Shown one piece after another: positions 1 through 4,407 of a DNA stretch of 6,117 nt. Numbering within the stretch: the stretch's first letter is position 1; every line of letters starts with the position of its first letter. This stretch comes from Actinomycetota bacterium (GTDB lineage: Bacteria > Actinomycetota > Thermoleophilia > Gaiellales > Gaiellaceae). Both the position numbers and the translations under genes were made by a program. Location: positions 1-6,117 of the forward strand of contig JACCYG010000302.1 in assembly GCA_013696595.1 (NCBI GenBank). Direction: 5' to 3'. Below the pieces are notes generated by a model. It did not search any database. It worked only from the letters and a program-made list of their open reading frames with translations, and had not been told where the DNA came from.

Positions 1-469
1 TCGGCTCGAGCCGACGCTCCTGTCCCCTCGACCCATGAGACTTCGCCCGCGGCGCGGTGGCCGCCGGCTGGCCGGATGAGCGTGGGCGAGCTTCCCGTGC
101 GCCGTCACTCTCGGCCCAAACTCGGGCGCGTGGGCTTGTGCTGGCAGGCGACAAGGCATCCGCCGCACCGCCGGATTCGAAGACAGCGAGATCGACGCCC
201 TCCTTCGGGCGCCGCTCGGGCCCTGCCTCCGGGGCGGAAGCCTCCGGGCCCGCCGGCACGACGGTCTCCACGTCGAGAAGAGCCTTCTCTGCTGGAAGCG
301 GCTTGGGGAGGCTCGGCAGGGACAATGCTCCAGGCCCATGCGAGCCCGTGACGGCGTAGAAGAAAAACGCAAGACCGACCAACACTGCCGGGGCGTGTTC
401 GAGCGAGAGGCCCTGGCCAAGGGGCGAGCCTAGGTAGCTACGCGGTTTCGGCCTGAAGGGGCTCGACAC
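1..469 (-). CDS. Unrecognised single-pass membrane protein, 5' part only
   Basis: An open frame on the minus strand runs from a GTG at 469 past the left edge (about 156 codons visible, no stop). I chose this GTG because a full AAGGAGG site (reverse complement of 481-487) lies 11 nt upstream. An in-frame ATG at 523 would add 18 residues, but its nearest purine-rich site (AGGAAG) is 18 nt away. The protein starts with a short basic, proline-containing segment (SSPFRPKPRSYLGSPLGQ), followed by a hydrophobic stretch at residues about 26-41 (APAVLVGLAFFFYAVTG) that looks like one membrane helix. After that comes a long Ala/Pro/Glu/Gly-rich, probably extracytoplasmic linker. Third codon positions are G/C-rich through most of the frame, which supports coding. 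I do not recognise the family. Any recognisable domain probably lies beyond the window. The last 40 visible residues are low-complexity and least certain. Confidence 0.6.
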   Translation of the reverse strand, partial: MSSPFRPKPRSYLGSPLGQGLSLEHAPAVLVGLAFFFYAVTGSHGPGALSLPSLPKPLPAEKALLDVETVVPAGPEASAPEAGPERRPKEGVDLAVFESGGAADALSPASTSPRARVWAESDGAREARPRSSGQPAATAPRAKSHGSRGQERRLEP

Positions 470-480
470 GGCTTGTTCGT

Positions 481-487
481 CCTCCTT
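481..487 (-). promoter_or_regulatory. Strong ribosome binding site of the leftward gene
   Basis: On the minus strand this reads AAGGAGG, the best Shine-Dalgarno match in the window, 11 nt before the GTG at 469. It decides the start of the leftward gene in favour of 469 over the ATG at 523. Confidence 0.55.
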
Positions 488-587
488 CCTCACCAAGGCG
501 AGGTGGACCTGCGCTAGCCGCATCGGCAGGGCTCGACTCTGCTTCCTAATCCGTATCGGCGATCGACGAATCGACTTTAGCGAGAGC

Positions 588-641
588 CGTCAGGCATTTC
601 TTGCCTGACGTGGTTCCCGGTTTGCGCTGCGTCCGGGAACC
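588..641. promoter_or_regulatory. Two perfect tandem hairpins in the divergent intergenic region
   Basis: The first hairpin has arms CGTCAGGCA (588-596) and TGCCTGACG (602-610) around a 5-nt loop. The second has arms GGTTCCCGG (612-620) and CCGGGAACC (633-641) around a 12-nt loop. Both stems are 9 bp without mismatch and only one base separates them. Neither is followed by a T-run on either strand, so they are not typical intrinsic terminators. They sit between two divergent genes, directly upstream of the zinc-ribbon gene. A role as operator or RNA structure is inferred. Confidence 0.6.
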
Positions 642-651
642 TGCCTAGACT
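622..651 (+). promoter_or_regulatory. Candidate promoter giving a near-leaderless zinc-ribbon/UDG transcript
   Basis: TTGCGC (622-627) and TAGACT (646-651) are separated by 18 bp. TAGACT fits the actinobacterial TAnnnT -10 pattern, while the -35 matches only its first three bases. Transcription would begin near 658, just before the ATG at 661. This agrees with the absence of a Shine-Dalgarno site there. The -35 lies in the loop of the second hairpin. Confidence 0.35.
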
Positions 652-660
652 CTTGCGGCG

Positions 661-873
661 ATGCCGATGTACGAGTTCGTGTGCATGGAGTGCGAGAGCC
701 ATTTCGAGGAGCTCCTACGCTTCGACGAAGCGGATCCGAACTGCCCCGACTGCGGGTCGGTGAAGACGAATCGCCAATTCTCCGTGTTCGCGGCGCACGG
801 CACCGCCGGGCAGCCGAGCTTCGGCGGAATGGCCGGGGGCGGATGTTGCGGCGGAAGCTGTGGCTGCGGCTAG
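661..873 (+). CDS. FmdB-type zinc-ribbon protein
   Basis: This small 70-residue protein matches the FmdB/CxxC_CxxC_SSSS zinc-ribbon family. The start MPMYEFVCMEC and two Cys pairs (C8/C11 and C28/C31, the latter in CPDCG) form one zinc-binding ribbon. The family was named as a possible regulator near formamidase genes, but its molecular function is largely unknown. The C-terminus is a flexible Gly-rich tail with four more cysteines (C62, C63, C67, C69; GGGCCGGSCGCG), common in family members, that could bind metal. ATG 661 gives the canonical family N-terminus and has no Shine-Dalgarno site, consistent with near-leaderless translation. The last 14 nt overlap the start of the uracil-DNA glycosylase gene, so the two are probably co-transcribed and translationally coupled. 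The family call is strong; the function is open. Confidence 0.9.
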   Translation: MPMYEFVCMECESHFEELLRFDEADPNCPDCGSVKTNRQFSVFAAHGTAGQPSFGGMAGGGCCGGSCGCG

Positions 874-1537
874 CGATTCCCTAACCCGTCAATCGACCCT
901 CAGCGACTACGCCGCTCAGGTGGCCGGCTGTACGCGCTGCCGGCTTGCGCAAGGCCGGACGCAGGTGGTCTTCGGCGTCGGCGATCCGGACGCCGACCTC
1001 ATGTTCGTCGGGGAGGCACCCGGATTCCACGAGGACCAGCAGGGCTTTCCTTTCGTCGGTCAGGCCGGAAAGCTGCTCGACCGCCTACTGGCCGGGATCG
1101 GCCTCGAGCGTGGTGACGTCTATATCGCGAATATCTTGAAATGCCGACCTCCGGGAAACCGCGATCCTCAGCCCGACGAGATCGAGGCTTGTGAGAGTCA
1201 CCTCTTTCGTCAGATGGAGCTGATCGAGCCGCGCGTCGTCGCCACACTAGGCAACTTCGCGACCAAGCTTCTCTCGGGCAAGCAGCACGGCATCACCCGT
1301 GTTCACGGTGTCGTGCAGGAGACGACCCTCGGCGGGCGCAGGGTCGCCCTCTATCCGCTCTACCATCCGGCTGCTGCGCTCTATACGCCCGCGATGCTGC
1401 GGACGCTCGAGGAGGACTTCAGCCGCATCCCGGCCTTGCTCGAGCACGAGCTGCCGGCGCCCGCGCCGGTGATCCAGCTTCCTGTCCGCCGACCGCTCGC
1501 GACGGCGACGGCCCAGGAGCAGCTCGGTCTGTTCTAG
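860..1537 (+). CDS. Family 4 (Fe-S) uracil-DNA glycosylase
   Basis: The enzyme removes uracil from DNA arising by cytosine deamination or dUMP misincorporation, starting base excision repair in the cytoplasm. At 225 residues it is in the usual range for family 4. It has the catalytic/water-activating motif GEAPGFHEDQQGFPFVG (51-67) and the histidine motif YHPAA (168-172, H169). Four cysteines in the arrangement that binds the [4Fe-4S] cluster of this family are present: C24 and C27 (CTRC), C95 (LKCRPP) and C111. The GTG at 860 keeps the first Cys pair, whereas the next in-frame GTG would leave almost nothing before C24. The start lies inside the 3' end of the zinc-ribbon gene. The C-terminus after about residue 195 is a Pro/Ala-rich linker ending in QEQLGLF, which resembles the bacterial sliding-clamp binding motif QL(S/D)LF. 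I leave the symbol blank because ung names a different family. Confidence 0.93.
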   Translation: MAAASDSLTRQSTLSDYAAQVAGCTRCRLAQGRTQVVFGVGDPDADLMFVGEAPGFHEDQQGFPFVGQAGKLLDRLLAGIGLERGDVYIANILKCRPPGNRDPQPDEIEACESHLFRQMELIEPRVVATLGNFATKLLSGKQHGITRVHGVVQETTLGGRRVALYPLYHPAAALYTPAMLRTLEEDFSRIPALLEHELPAPAPVIQLPVRRPLATATAQEQLGLF

Positions 1538-1800
1538 TCGCTCTCATCCGCGCGAGGGGTTCGCCTACGCGTGCCTTTTCGAGGACATTTTCCTCACTCG
1601 CGTGGGCGTGTTTCGTGACATTTCGTCACCCACGGGTGCGTTTTGTCGCGTTACGCTGACGCTTGAGTAGGGGGGCGGGTCGGGCCCGAGATTCCCGCGC
1701 GCGGGCAACTAACTGGACCGGCGGCGCTTCTGACGGGTGCGTTCGGACCTGTCACCGCCCGGCTCGAACGGACGATCCGCCTGGCTGCGGGCACTAGCCT
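1538..1800. promoter_or_regulatory. Intergenic region with several short palindromes
   Basis: No credible gene is visible here. It contains GAGGA-CATTT-TCCTC (1581-1595) and GTGAC-ATTTC-GTCAC (1615-1629), two 15-bp dyads sharing the core GACATTT with centres 34 bp apart. CGTGGG (1601-1606) can pair with CCCACG (1629-1634) around the second dyad. Further right are an imperfect dyad at 1645-1660 and a perfect 12-bp palindrome at 1694-1705 (CCCGCGCGCGGG). No stem is followed by a T-run. The region must end the upstream unit and start the tsa cluster, but which element does what cannot be read directly. Confidence 0.4.
1795..1800 (+). promoter_or_regulatory. Candidate -10 box for leaderless tsaE
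   Basis: TAGCCT fits TAnnnT and ends 7 nt before the A of ATG 1807, so transcription would start exactly at that codon. There is no convincing -35 about 17 bp upstream and no Shine-Dalgarno site. The geometry supports ATG 1807 over GTG 1801 as the start of tsaE. Confidence 0.35.
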
Positions 1801-1806
1801 GTGAGG

Positions 1807-2220
1807 ATGGCCGAGTTCGAATCGCATTCGCCCGGAGAGACAGAGCGAATCGCCGCGGAGCTCGCGCGCGCACTTGAGATCGGCGACCTCGTGACGGTCT
1901 CAGGCGAGCTTGGCGCCGGCAAGACGACGTTCGTCCGCGGCGCGTGCCGTGCTCTCGGCGTGACGGCCGCCGTCACAAGCCCGACCTACGCGATCGGGAA
2001 TCGCTACCGCGGCCGTGTCGACATCTCACATCTCGACCTCTACCGATTCGACTCGATGTCCGAGCGCGACTGGGGCGATCTAGAGGAGTACTTCGACGGC
2101 GCGATCGCTTTCGTCGAATGGCCTGAGGTTGCCGGCGCGTACCTATCCCACGCGCGGACGCGGGTCCGTTTGCGGCTCGACGAGGACACACATAGACTCA
2201 TCGAGGTCCAGAGCGCGTAA
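1807..2220 (+). CDS. tsaE: TsaE, ATPase of the t6A tRNA-modification complex
   Basis: TsaE (YjeE) is a small P-loop ATPase that binds the TsaB-TsaD heterodimer and is needed for repeated rounds of threonylcarbamoyl transfer to A37 of ANN-decoding tRNAs. The 137-residue product has the Walker A motif GELGAGKTT (33-41), the switch-like SPTY (58-61), the conserved HLDLYR (75-80) and the VEWPE motif (103-107). All are family hallmarks, and the length is close to the E. coli protein (about 153). I start at ATG 1807 because of the TAGCCT box just upstream; GTG 1801 would add only two residues. It is the first gene of the tsaE-tsaB-rimI-tsaD cluster and is followed by a 28-nt gap to tsaB. It shows no truncation or missing key residue. 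Confidence 0.95.
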   Translation: MAEFESHSPGETERIAAELARALEIGDLVTVSGELGAGKTTFVRGACRALGVTAAVTSPTYAIGNRYRGRVDISHLDLYRFDSMSERDWGDLEEYFDGAIAFVEWPEVAGAYLSHARTRVRLRLDEDTHRLIEVQSA

Positions 2221-2248
2221 AACCCCTGGAAATCGGGCTTTCTCACCT

Positions 2249-2848
2249 GTGCTGACCCTCGCGTTCGATACGGCGACGGACGTAGCGGCGAGCGCTCTCG
2301 TCCGGGCTTCCGAGGTGCTCGGAGAGCGTGCGTCCCGCGCGGTGCGGATCCTCGAGGATGTCGATGCTCTGCTCGGCGATGCGGGCCTCGGCGCAGAGTC
2401 CATCGACGCCATCGTCGTCGGAACGGGGCCGGGAAGCTATACGGGTCTTCGCATGGGCCTCATCACGGCGCGGACGCTTTCGCTCTCACTGGACGTCCCG
2501 GTCGCGGGGGTCTCGACGCTCGACGCGCTCGCAGAGGGTAGCGGCGGGGCGGTACCGGTGATCGATGCCCGCCGCGGCGAGATCTTCACGCTCGTCGACG
2601 GCGAGCCGCGCTGCCTTGCGCCCGACGCTCTCGACGTCCGGGCGGGTACGACGTACGTCGGCGACGGTGCTGTCCGCTACCGCTCGATGATCGAAGCGGC
2701 CGCCGGGGTCGTCCCCGAGGACCGAGACCGAGTTCACGTTCCGTGGGCGCGGAATCACGTTCTTCTGGCCGAAGACTTCGGCCCCGCAGAGGCAGTCGAG
2801 CCCCTTTACCTTCGGGCTCCCGACGCGGAGCGGCGCCTGCGGGCATGA
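2249..2848 (+). CDS. tsaB: TsaB, partner subunit of TsaD
   Basis: TsaB (YeaZ) is an ASKHA-fold protein that dimerises with TsaD and scaffolds the t6A transferase complex; it has no known catalytic activity of its own. The GTG at 2249 gives the canonical N-terminus MLTLAFDTAT. The open frame extends 40 codons further up but that part lies inside tsaE. Family motifs are GTGPGSYTGLR (58-68), IDARRGEIF (105-113) and EPLYLR (184-189). At 199 residues it is shorter than E. coli TsaB (231). The segment between strand 2 and the first helix (around 22-40) is compressed and lacks the His of the common H-x-x-x-LLP pattern. No clear Shine-Dalgarno site precedes the GTG, so translation probably depends on tsaE. 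The stop overlaps the rimI start as ATGA. Confidence 0.93.
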   Translation: MLTLAFDTATDVAASALVRASEVLGERASRAVRILEDVDALLGDAGLGAESIDAIVVGTGPGSYTGLRMGLITARTLSLSLDVPVAGVSTLDALAEGSGGAVPVIDARRGEIFTLVDGEPRCLAPDALDVRAGTTYVGDGAVRYRSMIEAAAGVVPEDRDRVHVPWARNHVLLAEDFGPAEAVEPLYLRAPDAERRLRA

Positions 2849-3330
2849 CCTTCGACCTTCGCCGTCTGACCATCGCCGACCTGAACGCGATCGAGCGCAT
2901 CGAGCGCGAGGCTTATCCGACGCCGTGGTCGCGGTCGATGTTCGCGGGCGAGCTCGCCAAGCCGTCGTCGCTTTCGCTCGGCGCTTTCGACGAGGACGCC
3001 GCGGGCACACTCGTCGGTTACCTGATCATCTCGCGCTACGTCGACGCCTGGCACATCATGAACGTGGCCGTCGCGCGGGACTACCGAAGGCAAGGCATCG
3101 CCAAGTGTCTGCTCGACGAGCTTTTCCGCCTGACGGAGGACGACCCGAGGCGGGGGTACACGCTCGAGGTCCGCGTCTCGAACCTCGACGCGATCGCCCT
3201 CTACGAAAGCGCGGGCTTTCAAGCCACGGGAGTCCGCCGCGGCTACTACACCGACAACCGCGAGGACGCGTTGATCATGTGGAAGGACCCGATTGCAAGA
3301 CCGGTCGCGTCGCGAGCACAGGAAGCATGA
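2845..3330 (+). CDS. rimI: RimI, ribosomal protein S18 N-terminal acetyltransferase
   Basis: This is a GNAT-fold acetyltransferase (161 residues) of the RimI family, which acetylates the N-terminus of ribosomal protein S18 using acetyl-CoA. Visible are the N-terminal AYPTPWS segment (23-29), the acetyl-CoA pyrophosphate loop RRQGIA (81-86), the LEVR strand with the likely catalytic Glu (E108), NLDAIALYESAGF (113-125, with general-acid candidate Y120) and the RimI-typical GYYTDNREDALIM (133-145). The ATG overlaps the tsaB stop by 4 nt, a translational coupling arrangement. After the GNAT core come 16 residues (WKDPIARPVASRAQEA) beyond the E. coli end. The 3' 75 nt, encoding N138 to the stop, recur in diverged form at 3371-3445. 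RimI next to tsaB and tsaD is a common bacterial arrangement. Activity on a substrate other than S18 cannot be excluded. Confidence 0.93.
   Translation: MTFDLRRLTIADLNAIERIEREAYPTPWSRSMFAGELAKPSSLSLGAFDEDAAGTLVGYLIISRYVDAWHIMNVAVARDYRRQGIAKCLLDELFRLTEDDPRRGYTLEVRVSNLDAIALYESAGFQATGVRRGYYTDNREDALIMWKDPIARPVASRAQEA
3256..3330 (+). repeat. Duplicated rimI 3' end, copy 1 (inside rimI)
   Basis: This copy is the last 24 codons and stop of the intact rimI, starting at AACCGCGAGGA. It aligns without gaps to 3371-3445: 56 of 75 bases are identical, and so are 18 of 24 residues. Of 15 differing codons, 9 are synonymous. Similarity starts sharply at AAC and stops at TGA; flanks on both sides are unrelated. 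The offset between copies is 115 bp. Confidence 0.85.
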
Positions 3331-3341
3331 AGAAGGGGCCC

Positions 3342-3367
3342 CACGGGGGAACATGGTTTCCCCCGTG
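3342..3367 (+). promoter_or_regulatory. Perfect 10-bp hairpin between rimI and tsaD
   Basis: Arms CACGGGGGAA (3342-3351) and TTCCCCCGTG (3358-3367) pair without mismatch around the 6-nt loop CATGGT. No T-run follows on the plus strand, so termination is not obvious. The loop contains an ATG (3353-3355), and the 5' arm contains GGGGGA, a possible ribosome binding site for it. The stem is the most stable short structure in the tsa cluster and sits exactly between the two copies of the rimI tail. Confidence 0.7.
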
Positions 3368-3445
3368 CTGAACCGCGAGGATGCCCTGATTACGTGGAAA
3401 AACCCGATCGCGAAGCCGCTCGCGTCGCGGGCGCAGGGCCGTTGA
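3353..3445 (+). CDS. Possible 30-residue leader reading frame coupled to tsaD
   Basis: ATG 3353, in the hairpin loop, opens a frame of 30 codons. The first six (MVSPVL) come from the hairpin and spacer. The rest is the rimI-tail remnant in its original reading frame (NREDALITWKNPIAKPLASR and then AQGR). It stops at TGA 3443-3445, which overlaps the TTG start of tsaD as TTGA. If translated, it would deliver ribosomes to tsaD in place of the lost rimI-tsaD overlap. GGGGGA at 3345-3350 is a possible but close ribosome binding site, and it lies in the stem. Evidence is positional only; a chance frame is possible. Confidence 0.35.
   Translation: MVSPVLNREDALITWKNPIAKPLASRAQGR
3371..3445 (+). pseudogene. 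Remnant of a second, diverged rimI 3' end
   Basis: This 75-nt segment encodes NREDALITWKNPIA followed by KPLASRAQGR and a stop, homologous to the end of RimI just upstream. It is in a different frame from the intact rimI (115-bp offset). The rest of the gene is absent: sequence to its left is the hairpin and spacer. Mostly synonymous differences from the intact copy mean the two tails diverged while both were under protein-level selection, so this is not a fresh slippage duplication. Its stop overlaps TTG 3442 of tsaD, as expected of an original operon arrangement. I infer it is the resident rimI tail left after replacement of the gene by a related allele. Confidence 0.7.
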
Positions 3446-4407
3446 TCCTCGGGCTCGAGACCTCGTGCGACGAAACGGCGGCTGCCCTGGTCACACGGGA
3501 TGGTCGCATCCTCTCGAACGTCGTCGCCTCGCAGGCGGAGCTCCACGCTCGCTACGGCGGCGTCGTGCCCGAGGTGGCGTCGCGACGACACCTCGAGCTC
3601 GTCACGCCTGTCGTCGAGGAGGCACTCGCCCGAGGGAAGAAGACGCTCCACGACGTCGAGACGGTTGCCGTCACGCGCGGGCCGGGTCTGATCGGGGCGC
3701 TTCTCATCGGTGTCTCGGCCGCCAAGGCGCTCGCGTGGTCGCGGCGGCTCCCTCTCGTTCCGGTCGACCATCTCCACGGCCACGTAGCGGCGCTGTATCT
3801 CGATCCCGAACAGGTCGAGCCGCCGTTCCTCTGTCTGCTCGCGAGCGGAGGCCACACACTCCTCCTCGAGGTCGCCGAGAAGTCCGGATTCCGTGTGCTC
3901 GGAAGGACCCTCGACGACGCCGCCGGAGAGGCGTTCGATAAGGGGGCACGCCTCCTCGGTCTTGGCTATCCGGGAGGCGCTGCGCTTGATCGTCTTGCGC
4001 GCATGGGCGACCCTGAGGCGTACCGCTTTCCAGTCGCGCGGGTCCCAGGCCTCGACTTCTCGTTCTCCGGGCTCAAGACGGCGCTCGTCTACGCCGTCCG
4101 GGGGCTGGACGCGGGTGAGCTCGAGCGGCGCCGAGCCGACCTCGCGGCGAGCTACCAGCGTGCCATCGTCAAAGCACTCGTCGAGCAGACGCTCGCAGCG
4201 GCCAAGAGCGGGAAAGCATCCCGTATCGCCGTCGTCGGGGGCGTCGCGGCGAACTCCGAGCTTCGGTCCGCGATTCCCGATGCCGCGCTCGCACCACTCG
4301 ATCTCTGCACCGACAACGCGGCGATGATCGCCTCCGCAGCGCGGTTCACCCCGGCCACCCCCTTTCCCGAGTATCTTGCTCTGGATGCGTATGCCTCGGC
4401 GGCCTAG
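3442..4407 (+). CDS. tsaD: TsaD, tRNA A37 threonylcarbamoyltransferase
   Basis: TsaD (YgjD/Kae1 family, ASKHA fold) transfers the threonylcarbamoyl group from threonylcarbamoyl-AMP to A37 of ANN-decoding tRNAs, acting with TsaB and TsaE. From TTG 3442 the 321-residue protein begins MILGLETSCDET, the exact family N-terminus. Metal ligands are H110 and H114 (DHLHGH) and D291 (TDNAAMIA). Other conserved segments are ASGGHT (134-139), GEAFDK (162-167), FSFSGLKT and GGVAAN (266-271). A GTG at 3394 is in frame and would add 16 residues (MEKPDREAARVAGAGP), but that extension is read from the rimI remnant in another frame and is unlike TsaD N-termini. No good Shine-Dalgarno site precedes TTG 3442, so translation probably relies on coupling. 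The last 17 nt overlap the downstream protease gene. Identity is very secure; the start is less so. Confidence 0.95.
   Translation: MILGLETSCDETAAALVTRDGRILSNVVASQAELHARYGGVVPEVASRRHLELVTPVVEEALARGKKTLHDVETVAVTRGPGLIGALLIGVSAAKALAWSRRLPLVPVDHLHGHVAALYLDPEQVEPPFLCLLASGGHTLLLEVAEKSGFRVLGRTLDDAAGEAFDKGARLLGLGYPGGAALDRLARMGDPEAYRFPVARVPGLDFSFSGLKTALVYAVRGLDAGELERRRADLAASYQRAIVKALVEQTLAAAKSGKASRIAVVGGVAANSELRSAIPDAALAPLDLCTDNAAMIASAARFTPATPFPEYLALDAYASAA

Noticed and set aside
57..359. Two overlapping plus-strand open frames of 100 and 91 codons
   Set aside because: Their products are Arg/Pro/Ala/Ser-rich with no motif and no ribosome binding site. The minus-strand frame over the same DNA has a strong binding site, a membrane helix and better third-position composition.
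588..641. Tandem hairpins as intrinsic terminators or part of a tRNA-like RNA
   Set aside because: There is no T-run on either strand, and no cloverleaf, acceptor stem or anticodon arm can be drawn from the flanks.
1694..1705. Perfect 12-bp palindrome CCCGCGCGCGGG
   Set aside because: It has no loop, no T-run and only G/C, so it can arise easily in DNA of this composition. It is noted in the intergenic entry but not claimed as a site by itself.
2129..2248. Longer N-terminus for tsaB from the ATG at 2129
   Set aside because: The extra 40 codons lie mostly within tsaE and give an Arg-rich sequence unlike TsaB. GTG 2249 gives the canonical family start.
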